This document shows, piece by piece, positions 54,149-62,150 of a stretch of DNA of 64,000 nucleotides. The DNA comes from Mangrovimonas xylaniphaga (GTDB lineage: Bacteria; Bacteroidota; Bacteroidia; Flavobacteriales; Flavobacteriaceae). Each line of letters opens with the position of its first letter. The first letter of the stretch is position 1. Under the pieces are notes generated by a model. The model saw only the letters and a list, made by a program, of their open reading frames with translations, had not been told where the DNA came from and made no database searches. The stretch is taken from NCBI RefSeq assembly GCF_001280435.1, contig NZ_LBIP01000013.1, forward strand, positions 1,178,001 through 1,242,000, written 5' to 3'. Made by a program: the position numbers and the translations under genes.

Positions 54149-55210
54149 TTATAACATAATGTCCCCTAAGTTGGTTGTTTCACCTGAAATTACTTCTATC
54201 TCTATAAATTCTGAAGTTTCCAAACCAGAACCCTCTTCTGGCGCCACATAAACATTATATATTCCAGCTGGAATCCCTTCCAACAAAAAGGTTCCAAGTT
54301 CATCAGTTGAAGCAGAAACCATTTCACCTTCCACCATTACTGAGGCAGTAGCGGAAAGTCCTTCGTTAAGAACCGTTCCCGCGATACTTCCAGGCATTAA
54401 CGGCAAATTGATAACACCTACATCTGTATATTGGCCATTGATAACTTCAACACCTTCAACCACTGTATACGTATATCCAGAACCTTCTGCAGGGTTAATG
54501 GTAACGTCATAAGTTCCTTGAGGCACGCCATTTAAATTGAAAACGCCTTCTTCATCTGTATAAGCCGAAATAATATTTCCATCTACTTCAATAGAAGCGA
54601 CCGCTTGAATATTGGATGGAGAAACCATCCCTTCAATGATTCCAGAAGCATATTCTGCACTGGCATAGATAACTGGCTTTAAATTGATATTTCCAGAATC
54701 GCCAGCAATTACAATAGACTCATCAACAGTGAAGTCCAATAAGAATTCGTAGGTAAATCCGGGATCCAAGGTTTCATTCACCTTAATCTTCAAACCAGAT
54801 TGTTGTGCACTTGGGGTTTGTAAGTCATGTGTCACTCCGTCAATAACAACAGTGTTATCGTTGCCCAACACCAATCTAATTTGATTCAACATGCCAGAAG
54901 GCACTTCAAAATTGTCTACCAACAATACACTGATACCTCCGGTAAGTTCCAAAAGGTCGTAAACACCAGCATTGATAGGACCTAAACTCTGCCAACCGCT
55001 TTCGCCGTCGCTGTTATCATTCACCTTCACCATAACATCTTGAACATCTATAAAGACGTTATCAAAATCGCCAGGTTCATCGGATAATCTAACAGAAATA
55101 AAAGAGGTGCCTTCCACGCCATTTCCGGTAGAGGAATCGCTACTACAATTTGAAAGGGTAAAAAATATGACAGCACTAAATAATAAAAAGGATGTTTTTA
55201 AAATCTTCAT
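54149..55210 (-). CDS. DUF4382 lipoprotein with two carboxypeptidase-regulatory-like domains
   Basis: The ATG at 55210 gives 'MKILKTSFLLFSAVIFFTLS' with the lipobox L-S-N-C (Cys22) followed by S-S-D-S-S; the frame from 55246 adds residues before the signal. The 353-residue protein has a DUF4382 domain (about 35-180; 'FISVRLSDEPGDFDNVFIDV') and two beta-sandwich domains of the carboxypeptidase-regulatory-like type (about 195-270 and 275-350; 'TDEEGVFNLNGVPQGTYDVT', 'TDELGTFLLEGIPAGIYNVY'). It should be anchored in the outer membrane and may bind ligand or matrix; function unknown. Confidence 0.88.
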   Translation of the reverse strand: MKILKTSFLLFSAVIFFTLSNCSSDSSTGNGVEGTSFISVRLSDEPGDFDNVFIDVQDVMVKVNDNSDGESGWQSLGPINAGVYDLLELTGGISVLLVDNFEVPSGMLNQIRLVLGNDNTVVIDGVTHDLQTPSAQQSGLKIKVNETLDPGFTYEFLLDFTVDESIVIAGDSGNINLKPVIYASAEYASGIIEGMVSPSNIQAVASIEVDGNIISAYTDEEGVFNLNGVPQGTYDVTINPAEGSGYTYTVVEGVEVINGQYTDVGVINLPLMPGSIAGTVLNEGLSATASVMVEGEMVSASTDELGTFLLEGIPAGIYNVYVAPEEGSGLETSEFIEIEVISGETTNLGDIML

Positions 55211-55521
55211 AAATAATTTGGGGTTTTGTCTATATATACGCAACATATCCTTCTTTTAGATTATTCAACTCAAAAATCCGACCATACATTTCTAAAAAAC
55301 AATCGATTACAGAAATATTTTAACATAAACAGTCAAAACTTCACAAATAAGCTTTCTTCAGCTTACTTTATTCCTTTACATTTCTGTAACTTTAGTTTGT
55401 TTTTAAAGGCCTGTACCGCCAAAAAAGTTTGCAAATTTATGCCATTTCTAAATTTAGGAAAGGCATTTTTGCAATAATCTAAAATCATAAACGCTAAAAT
55501 TACCTAGTTAATATAAAATCA
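55211..55521. other. 311-base divergent gap between the DUF4382 gene and the SDR gene
   Basis: No convincing gene lies here. An 83-codon plus-strand frame at 55226-55477 has no family features. The right end has a terminator-like hairpin at 55439-55466, listed separately. No clear -7 element is visible for the lipoprotein gene. Confidence 0.5.
55439..55470 (+). repeat. Terminator-like hairpin upstream of the SDR gene
   Basis: ATGCC-A-TTTC (55439-55448) pairs with GAAAGGCAT (55458-55466) with one bulged A, over the self-complementary core CTAAATTTAG, and T bases follow to 55470. It lies 55 bases before the SDR start with no plus-strand gene upstream, so it could end a short RNA or act as an attenuator. 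Confidence 0.5.
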
Positions 55522-56274
55522 ATGAAAAAAACTGCTTTAATCACCGGAGCAACCAGCGGAATTGGACGCGCCACCGCCCATATTTTTGCCAAAAACGGCA
55601 TTCAATTGGTATTATGCGGCAGACGACAAGAACGTTTGGACACTATTGAAGAAGCCCTTAAGAAAGAGACCAATGTGATTACTTTAAACTTTGACGTAAG
55701 AGACAAAGAAGCCACTTTAAATGCCATTGCTTCCTTGCCCGAAGATTTCAAAAATATCGATATTTTAATCAATAATGCGGGTAATGCCCATGGATTGGAC
55801 CCTATACAAACTGGATCTTTAGACGATTGGGACGCTATGATGGACATTAACGTGAAAGGACTGTTGTATGTGAGCAAAGCGGTAATTCCTGGAATGACAG
55901 AACGCAAATCTGGTCATATTATCAACATTGGCTCTTCTGCGGGAAAAGAAGTATACCCCAAAGGAAATGTTTACTGCGGAAGCAAACATGCCGTATTGGC
56001 AATAACGGAAGGAATGCGCATTGACCTCAACCAATTTGGTATTAAGGTAAGTGCCGTGAATCCCGGGATGGTAGAAACCGAATTCTCTCAAGTGCGTTTT
56101 AAAGGAGACCCTGTAGCGGATACCGTTTACAAAGGATTTGAAGCGCTTCAGGCCGAAGACATTGCCGACATCATTTATTTTGTAGTATCACGCCCTTCAC
56201 ACGTCAACGTTGCAGACTTATTGGTGTTTCCAACTGCACAAGCCTCCTCAACCATCGTTAAAAAAGAGCTATAA
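55522..56274 (+). CDS. Short-chain dehydrogenase/reductase (YdfG-like)
   Basis: The 250-residue classical SDR has the NAD(P)-binding T-G-A-T-S-G-I-G at 8-15, the R-R-Q-E-R segment at about 34-38 that favours NADP, 'NNAGNAHG' near 89, and the catalytic serine ('INIGSSAGKEVYP') with Tyr151 and Lys155 in 'YCGSK'. The closest known relatives in layout are YdfG/3-hydroxyacid or serine dehydrogenases. The substrate is not certain. The next gene begins 18 bases later and probably belongs to the same transcript. Confidence 0.93.
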   Translation: MKKTALITGATSGIGRATAHIFAKNGIQLVLCGRRQERLDTIEEALKKETNVITLNFDVRDKEATLNAIASLPEDFKNIDILINNAGNAHGLDPIQTGSLDDWDAMMDINVKGLLYVSKAVIPGMTERKSGHIINIGSSAGKEVYPKGNVYCGSKHAVLAITEGMRIDLNQFGIKVSAVNPGMVETEFSQVRFKGDPVADTVYKGFEALQAEDIADIIYFVVSRPSHVNVADLLVFPTAQASSTIVKKEL

Positions 56275-56292
56275 CCTTTAAGAAACAGCTAT

Positions 56293-57426
56293 ATGATTAA
56301 TAAGCGCCTACTCATTAAAAACCTACTCGCACATAACGACGAGAACAGTTTTTATGATAAAAAGCGTAAAATCGATATTAGCCAAAAGGAAGGAAAGGCC
56401 AAATTTTTAAAGCACATCTGTGCACTTTCCAATAGCAACCCCAAAAACAACTCGTATATCGTTATTGGTGTTGATGATGAAGATAATAAAATTTGGGGAG
56501 TGGATTTCTTTGATGACAGTAAGATTCAAAACCTGATCAACGCCTATTTAACCAACCCACCAATTGTGCAATATGAGAATATTCCCTTTCCGCATTTGCC
56601 AGACAACAAGGTGGTGGGTTTGGTAACCATCAGGCCCATTGGAAAGATTACTTCCCTTAGGAAAAACATTTGGAAATACTACGGAGGTTCTGTGTTTTTT
56701 AGGGAAGGCAGTATGAGCATGCCCAAAGTTTTCGATGTTGAAATCAAAGACGTCAACTCTAAAATTGTGGAGGCCATCGAGCACCATTCCCAAAACAATA
56801 TTGAATATACTTTGGATGGCGTGTTCGACTTCATGAACAAGCGCAAGGATTACAACCCGCAGTACAAAGTTTTTAAGGAATACTTCGTATTGTGTTGGTC
56901 TGGAAAGAAAAAGACGGTTAAAGAGGAAATATTCTTTTCCAGAGTAGATATTGAATTGGTAAATGAACAAGTTCGAATTTTCTTTTCCAATCTAGACGAG
57001 GTTTCCATTAGTTACGACGATAGCAGTTTCAAAATCATTGAATACGTTAGATTAGGGCTTCAAAACTCCTACAGATACTACCCTTTGGAAGAAACGCTTA
57101 TCAGTTTTGAGGACAACGCCAATTACAATATAGACGCCAAATTATTGTTCCAACCCCCTCAATTCGATAAAAAGGTTTTGCACCACATTTACAACACCAA
57201 CAACACTTTATTGGCAAAACTGAAAAAAGGACTCACCTTAACACCCAATGAACTTGCCGACCTAAGAAACCTTCCTGAAACCTATTTAATCTGCTATCTC
57301 AACTTGTTTCACAATGCCATTGACAAATTGAACGAGGCCAAACCTTACTTAAGACAATACAGCGAAAGCATCTATGATTCCTACAAAGATGCCATGCGGA
57401 TTTTAAGAAAAGTGAAGTACAGTTAA
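56293..57426 (+). CDS. AlbA-domain (Schlafen-type) putative nucleic-acid-binding protein
   Basis: The 377-residue protein begins with an AlbA_2 domain (about 20-140; 'KEGKAKFLKHICALSNSN', 'SYIVIGVDDEDNKIWGVDFF', 'SVFFREGS'). This is the domain of bacterial 'putative DNA-binding/ATP-binding' proteins related to the Schlafen core. The C-terminal part (about 150-377) is charged and helical without a recognised motif. AlbA_2 proteins are sometimes linked to defence or regulation, but nothing here shows that. It is 18 bases downstream of the SDR gene. Confidence 0.85.
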   Translation: MINKRLLIKNLLAHNDENSFYDKKRKIDISQKEGKAKFLKHICALSNSNPKNNSYIVIGVDDEDNKIWGVDFFDDSKIQNLINAYLTNPPIVQYENIPFPHLPDNKVVGLVTIRPIGKITSLRKNIWKYYGGSVFFREGSMSMPKVFDVEIKDVNSKIVEAIEHHSQNNIEYTLDGVFDFMNKRKDYNPQYKVFKEYFVLCWSGKKKTVKEEIFFSRVDIELVNEQVRIFFSNLDEVSISYDDSSFKIIEYVRLGLQNSYRYYPLEETLISFEDNANYNIDAKLLFQPPQFDKKVLHHIYNTNNTLLAKLKKGLTLTPNELADLRNLPETYLICYLNLFHNAIDKLNEAKPYLRQYSESIYDSYKDAMRILRKVKYS

Positions 57427-57541
57427 ATGGTCTTTTAGACCTTTACCGATTATACATTTTTTGATACCAATTATAGATTTCCGTCAATTCATCAACTTCT
57501 TTTTCACGAATTTAGCCTAGCTATTAATCAATTAAATACAT

Positions 57542-57592
57542 ACCCTATTTCTCCCGATAAAAGTTCGGCATTGAAATAGGGTTTTGTTTTTT
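57542..57592 (+). terminator. Structured terminator after the AlbA-domain gene
   Basis: ACCCTATTTC (57542-57551) and GAAATAGGGT (57573-57582) are a perfect 10-base stem. Inside the 21-base loop CCGA and TCGG pair again, giving a two-level hairpin. T-rich bases follow to about 57592. It lies 116 bases after the AlbA-domain gene. Confidence 0.7.
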
Positions 57593-57617
57593 AAACCAAT
57601 ACTTTATTAAAATAAAA

Positions 57618-57646
57618 AAGCCGCTTCGAAAATCGAAACGGCTTTT
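57618..57646. terminator. Bidirectional terminator before the helix-hairpin-helix gene
   Basis: AAAGCCGCTTCGA and TCGAAACGGCTTT pair with one mismatch around AAA, with A-rich bases before and TTTT after. Read on the minus strand it ends the HHH gene's transcript (stop at 57675). Confidence 0.8.
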
Positions 57647-57674
57647 ATCATACAGCCCCACCACTCTAATTTAT

Positions 57675-58199
57675 TTAAAGGCCTCCATCAAGTTCTTGTT
57701 GCCAATCAAAAAGTTCCTTCCATTTGCCTTCATAGGCCAATAAAGCCTGTTTTGGCCAAGTTTTTGGATTATGGATTTTATAGGCTTCACCACCATCATC
57801 CAACACTTCTTGACATTTCGGCACACTACATTCCGATAGTGCTTTCCAAGTATGCACGCCATGTTTATGAAACAACTCTTGAATTTTAGGACCAATACCT
57901 TCTACAATAGTCAAGTCATTTTCTTTGACAACTTTGCCAAAGATTGCCTTGGCTTCCGCAGCATTAAAAGGCATAGCAGCATGCGCCATGGCAGCCGCCA
58001 TACGACTATCCTGCATTTGGATGGCTCCAAGTTTATCTTTACAGGATTTCAGGTTGCCCTCTAACTCGGCAATCTTGTTTTTCAACGCTTGAATTTCTGC
58101 GGTATTGTCAGGTCCTTTTCCTAGCATTTTGCCTAACAGATACCCTAACAGGGCACAAATGGCCCCGACTATGATTGGAATTAAACTACACATATTCAT
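57675..58199 (-). CDS. Membrane-anchored helix-hairpin-helix protein
   Basis: The 174-residue protein (start 'MNMCSLIP'; the second Met is also possible) begins with a glycine-rich membrane helix ('IVGAICALLGYLLGKMLGKG'), then a coiled coil (about 32-60; 'IQALKNKIAELEGNLKSCKD'). The C-terminal part (about 95-150) holds a helix-hairpin-helix region 'DLTIVEGIGPKIQELFHKHG', like the DNA-end-binding fold of DUF4332-type proteins. In flavobacteria this type often precedes an OmpA-like gene; here the OmpA-like gene lies 16 bases upstream in the same operon. A structural role in the envelope is possible but not shown. Confidence 0.75.
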   Translation of the reverse strand: MNMCSLIPIIVGAICALLGYLLGKMLGKGPDNTAEIQALKNKIAELEGNLKSCKDKLGAIQMQDSRMAAAMAHAAMPFNAAEAKAIFGKVVKENDLTIVEGIGPKIQELFHKHGVHTWKALSECSVPKCQEVLDDGGEAYKIHNPKTWPKQALLAYEGKWKELFDWQQELDGGL

Positions 58200-58215
58200 A
58201 ATTTATCTTTTTGGT

Positions 58216-59118
58216 TTATGGTTTGTTAACAGTTACAATGGTTCTTCGGTTAGCAGCACGCCCTCCGGTAGTGCTATTGTCTGCAATAGGTTCTGAAGAC
58301 CCCTTGGATTCAGTCATGACTTTAGCCTCCGGAATGTGATGTCTAACCAAATAGGTTTTGGCAAAATCGGCACGTTCTTTACCCAATACCATATTGTGAT
58401 CTTCTGGACCCGTGGTGTCGGTATGCCCAACAATGGTACAAGTGGCACCATCCACCTTGTCAAGGTATCTTGAGATTTTGGCAAACTTTTCACGCTGTTC
58501 CTCGGTTAGCTTAATGACGAACTCATCAATTCCAAAGTTCAGCACCAAAGGGTTACTGTTGATCTCATCTGCCAAAGCATCCAAATCACCATGATCCCCA
58601 GTAGTTGCCACAGCAAACTCCACAGGACCGTAATAAATGTTGTCTGCATCAGGAACCATGGCATCATATAGCTTGCCATGAGTATCAATAACTCGTGAAG
58701 AAATTCCTTTGGATACAAAATAGTTCTTGACGGCTCCAGCCCTGGCCAATCCTAAATTGGGGTAAGCCGTGTGGTTGACCTCATCACTTTTGTAATACCC
58801 TGTAATACTAACAGACTTGTCTGGGTTTTCAGTCAAATAGGCCGACAATTGCATTACCCCTTCTGTAACTTTTCCGGAAAGTGGCTCTAAAATGGTCATT
58901 TCCGATGTCTTAAAGTTAAAATTGTCATTAACCTTGACATCCAAATTGCCATTGGCATCTTGAACCAAAAATGGATTTTTGGTTGGTTCAATTACTGGTT
59001 CTGAAACAATCTCTTCCACCACAATTTCCTCCACCTTATCACAGCAGTAATAATAGTTTAAAAATGCGCCAAGAAGGATTGTAATCAGAATACCGAGTTG
59101 GTACGTTAATTTACTCAT
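58216..59118 (-). CDS. OmpA-family protein with an N-terminal membrane anchor
   Basis: The 300-residue protein has a hydrophobic N-terminus ('LGILITILLGAFLNYYYCC') and a repeated-valine acidic stretch, then two OmpA-like regions: a degenerate one at about 75-160 ('SVSITGYYKSDEV') and the typical C-terminal domain at about 195-300 with 'TCTIVGHTDTTGPEDHNMVL' and 'GRAANRRTIVTVN', which bind peptidoglycan. It lacks a beta-barrel, so it is likely anchored in the inner or outer membrane. It precedes the HHH gene by 16 bases. Confidence 0.9.
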   Translation of the reverse strand: MSKLTYQLGILITILLGAFLNYYYCCDKVEEIVVEEIVSEPVIEPTKNPFLVQDANGNLDVKVNDNFNFKTSEMTILEPLSGKVTEGVMQLSAYLTENPDKSVSITGYYKSDEVNHTAYPNLGLARAGAVKNYFVSKGISSRVIDTHGKLYDAMVPDADNIYYGPVEFAVATTGDHGDLDALADEINSNPLVLNFGIDEFVIKLTEEQREKFAKISRYLDKVDGATCTIVGHTDTTGPEDHNMVLGKERADFAKTYLVRHHIPEAKVMTESKGSSEPIADNSTTGGRAANRRTIVTVNKP

Positions 59119-59261
59119 CTAGCTAAGGATTAATTAATTAACCTTGAAATTACTAAATTTTGGGCAACTTTTAACATAAATGGACAAGGAAAATTTTTCT
59201 GACTTAAAATAAGGTAACAGATGAAATTATTTACAAGTAAATCTAATCCGCTTTAAACAAA

Positions 59262-59290
59262 AAAAGCCCCATTTTTCAATGGAGCTTTTC
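59262..59290 (-). terminator. Terminator of the aldehyde dehydrogenase gene
   Basis: AAAAGCCCCATT pairs with AATGGAGCTTTT with one mismatch around a short T-rich loop. On the minus strand it is followed by TTTTT, about 18 bases after the gene's stop at 59308. Confidence 0.7.
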
Positions 59291-59307
59291 TAACTATGGT
59301 TCGTCTT

Positions 59308-60861
59308 CTACAAGTCGAATTTAATCCCTTGTGCCAATGGCAGCTCAGTAGTATAGTTAATGGTATTGGTTTGACGACGCATATACACTTTCCAGGCATC
59401 ACTACCAGACTCGCGTCCGCCACCGGTTTCTTTTTCACCTCCAAAAGCACCTCCAATTTCGGCACCTGAAGTTCCAATATTTACATTGGCAATTCCACAA
59501 TCAGACCCTGCAACCGACAAAAAGCGTTCTGCTTCACGTAAATTATTGGTCATAATTGCAGAGCTCAACCCTTGGGCAACACCATTTTGAATCTCAATGG
59601 CATTTTCAACATCTCCAGAATATTTCAACAAGTACAGTACTGGCGCAAAAGTCTCGTGCTGCACAATTTCAAATTCTGGCTGTGCTTCCGCAATGGCAGG
59701 TTTTACATAGCATCCACTTTCATAACCCTCTCCAGAAAGAACACCGCCTTCAACCAAAATTTTACCCCCTTCAGCAACCACTTTTTCCAAAGCTGCTTCA
59801 TACATGGCCACAGCATCCTTATCAATTAACGGCCCAACATGATTGTGTTGATCTAATGGATTTCCTATTCGCAATTGCTTGTAAGCATCCACTATGGCCT
59901 GCTTCACTTTATCATAAATACTATCGTGAATAATCAATCGACGAGTAGATGTGCAGCGTTGTCCACAAGTTCCCACAGCCCCGAACACAGCGCCAATCAC
60001 AGTCATTTTAATATCTGCATCTGGCGTTACAATAATCGCATTGTTTCCTCCCAGTTCCAATAAAGATTTTCCTAAACGAGCAGCCACTTCCTGTGCTACA
60101 ATTTTTCCCATTCGGGTGGAGCCTGTTGCCGATATTAAAGGCACTCGAGTATCCTTGGTCATAAATTCCCCTACACGATAATCACCATTGATCAAGCAGG
60201 AAATTCCTTCAGGCAAATTGTTTGCGGCAAAAACTTCAGCAGCCAAATTCTGGCAAGCCACTCCACAAAGCGGCGCCTTTTCACTTGGTTTCCATACGCA
60301 CACATCACCACAAACCCAAGCCAATGCCGTATTCCAAGACCAAACTGCTACCGGAAAATTAAAGGCCGAAATAATACCAACAACTCCTAAAGGATGGTAC
60401 TGTTCGTACATTCTATGCCCAGGGCGTTCCGAATGCATAGTCAAACCATGCAATTGACGTGACAAACCAACCGCAAAATCGCAGATGTCTATCATTTCCT
60501 GAACTTCACCCAAACCTTCTTGATAAGATTTTCCCATCTCGTAAGACACCAATTTTCCTAGCGCTTCCTTTTTCTCTCTCAATTTTTCCCCAAACTGCCT
60601 TACAATTTCCCCTCTTTGAGGAGCAGGAGTACTGCGCCAAATTTTGAAGGCAGAAGTTGCCGCTTCCATAACCCTTTCATAATCTTCCTTTCTAGTAGAT
60701 TTTACCTTGGCAATAAGTTGTCCATCTACTGGAGAAAAACTTTCAATAATATCACCATTTGAAAAACTTTGAGATCCTGTAGAAGTCCCTTCATTTATAT
60801 TTTTCACCCCTAATTCCTCTAGCGCTTTTTCTATCCCGAAATCTATTGCAACTGCCTGCAT
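59308..60861 (-). CDS. ALDH7-type aldehyde dehydrogenase (aminoadipate-semialdehyde type)
   Basis: The 517-residue NAD(P)-dependent enzyme has the aldehyde dehydrogenase glutamate motif 'LELGGNNAIIV' and the catalytic Cys303 in 'GTCGQRCTSTRRL'. The residues around Cys and 'GISCLINGDYRVGEFMTKDT' are those of the ALDH7/antiquitin branch, which oxidises alpha-aminoadipate semialdehyde (delta-1-piperideine-6-carboxylate) in lysine breakdown. That substrate is inferred from family resemblance; betaine or other aldehydes remain possible. The gene stands alone. Confidence 0.9.
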   Translation of the reverse strand: MQAVAIDFGIEKALEELGVKNINEGTSTGSQSFSNGDIIESFSPVDGQLIAKVKSTRKEDYERVMEAATSAFKIWRSTPAPQRGEIVRQFGEKLREKKEALGKLVSYEMGKSYQEGLGEVQEMIDICDFAVGLSRQLHGLTMHSERPGHRMYEQYHPLGVVGIISAFNFPVAVWSWNTALAWVCGDVCVWKPSEKAPLCGVACQNLAAEVFAANNLPEGISCLINGDYRVGEFMTKDTRVPLISATGSTRMGKIVAQEVAARLGKSLLELGGNNAIIVTPDADIKMTVIGAVFGAVGTCGQRCTSTRRLIIHDSIYDKVKQAIVDAYKQLRIGNPLDQHNHVGPLIDKDAVAMYEAALEKVVAEGGKILVEGGVLSGEGYESGCYVKPAIAEAQPEFEIVQHETFAPVLYLLKYSGDVENAIEIQNGVAQGLSSAIMTNNLREAERFLSVAGSDCGIANVNIGTSGAEIGGAFGGEKETGGGRESGSDAWKVYMRRQTNTINYTTELPLAQGIKFDL

Positions 60862-61092
60862 AATTTAAAATTTTTGAATTATTTGTTTGCTTTTTTGCGA
60901 ATATACTAATAATAAGTCGCTTTTATAAAACACAACTAACTCAACCTATCAAGATTCTTGACTTTTCACTACAACCCCAAGACACTCATAATCAACTAAA
61001 ATCTCATAAATATGTACAAGCTGAAAACAAATAAATCCGTATTTTTAAGGAAGCCTATTTGGAACCAATATCCTCCTTGAAAATACACCAAA

Positions 61093-61824
61093 ATGAAAGC
61101 GACAGAGCTATTACAACACACAAAACACCGCTCGTTTAACATACCAAAAAGGCCTTGGAAATTTTATCAAGAATGGAACAAGGCCCTTTTTTTTCATTGG
61201 GAACTAGAGCCAAAAGAATTGGAGCCACTACTCCCTCAAGGATTGGAATTAGATACCATAAATGGAAAAGGATGGATAAGTTTGGTGGCCTTCGACATGA
61301 ACAATATTGGCGTACGTAGCGTTCCCAAATTGCCCCATATTTCGGATTTTCATGAAATCAACCTTCGTACTTATGTCAAAAGACATGGAAAACCTAGCGT
61401 TTATTTTTTGAGTATGGAAGGTAGCAAAAGGTCCTCTTGCAGCATCTTGAAAATGATTTCAAAATTCCCTTACCAACATGCCAATATCAAGCGCAACGAT
61501 TATAGCTATCACTCGCAAAACACCAAACAAAACAATAGTCTTGATGTGGAATATCGGCTTGGAGAGTATTTGATTTATAAAGATGATACCGATATTTGGC
61601 TTACCGAACGTTATGCCGTTTTTCAGGATTATCGCGACAACCTAATTGCCTATGATGTCCATCATTTGGAATGGCCCATTCAAACTATCAATGTCAAAAA
61701 ATTGGAGGTCCACTACCCTAAGTTCGATATGTTTTTAAAGACCCCTCCTAATCGAAGCCACTACTCCAAAGGTGTACAGGTATTAACTTGGGGAAAACGT
61801 AAATTGCCCATTGCCCACTCTTAA
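61093..61824 (+). CDS. DUF2071 family protein (YqjF-like)
   Basis: The 243-residue protein has the DUF2071 fold: 'KALFFHWELEPKELEPLLPQ' at about 35-54, 'GWISLVAFDMNNIGVRS', and 'SDFHEINLRTYVKRHGKPSV'. The family is a beta-barrel-like relative of acetoacetate decarboxylase-fold proteins, with no known activity. It precedes a small monooxygenase-fold gene by about ten bases. The 231-base region upstream shared with the ALDH gene shows only a weak TATATTCG-type element. Confidence 0.88.
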   Translation: MKATELLQHTKHRSFNIPKRPWKFYQEWNKALFFHWELEPKELEPLLPQGLELDTINGKGWISLVAFDMNNIGVRSVPKLPHISDFHEINLRTYVKRHGKPSVYFLSMEGSKRSSCSILKMISKFPYQHANIKRNDYSYHSQNTKQNNSLDVEYRLGEYLIYKDDTDIWLTERYAVFQDYRDNLIAYDVHHLEWPIQTINVKKLEVHYPKFDMFLKTPPNRSHYSKGVQVLTWGKRKLPIAHS

Positions 61825-61834
61825 CACACAACCA

Positions 61835-62140
61835 ATGAATATAGAGTTTCAACCCTATTATGCGGTTATTTTCACCTCAAAACACAGCAACACACTTGAA
61901 GGCTACACTGAAATGGCCCAACAAATGGAAGATCTAGCCCAGAAACAACCAGGCTTTTTGGGAATAGATAGTGCCCGAAATGACATAGGCATCACCGTTA
62001 GCTATTGGAAAAGTTTAGAAAGCATCCAACAATGGAAACAACACAGTGAACATTTGGTATCTCAACACAAAGGGAGAACCCATTGGTACAGCTGGTACAA
62101 TGTAAAAATCTGCAAGGTAGAGCGCGAATACGAATTCTAA
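61835..62140 (+). CDS. Antibiotic biosynthesis monooxygenase-fold (ABM) protein
   Basis: The ATG at 61835 gives 'MNIEFQPYYAVIFTSKHS' (101 residues); the frame from 61811 starts with TTG and overlaps the DUF2071 gene. The ferredoxin-like dimeric alpha-beta barrel fold is visible in 'GYTEMAQQMEDLAQKQPGFL' and 'ITVSYWKSLESIQQWKQHSE'. Members include haem-degrading and quinone monooxygenases, but many act on unknown substrates. It lies directly after the DUF2071 gene. Confidence 0.87.
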   Translation: MNIEFQPYYAVIFTSKHSNTLEGYTEMAQQMEDLAQKQPGFLGIDSARNDIGITVSYWKSLESIQQWKQHSEHLVSQHKGRTHWYSWYNVKICKVEREYEF

Positions 62141-62150
62141 AACATGTTGA

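Noticed and set aside
55226-55477. 83-codon plus-strand frame in the DUF4382-SDR gap
   Set aside because: No recognisable motif and it overlaps a terminator-like hairpin; I see no promoter for it.
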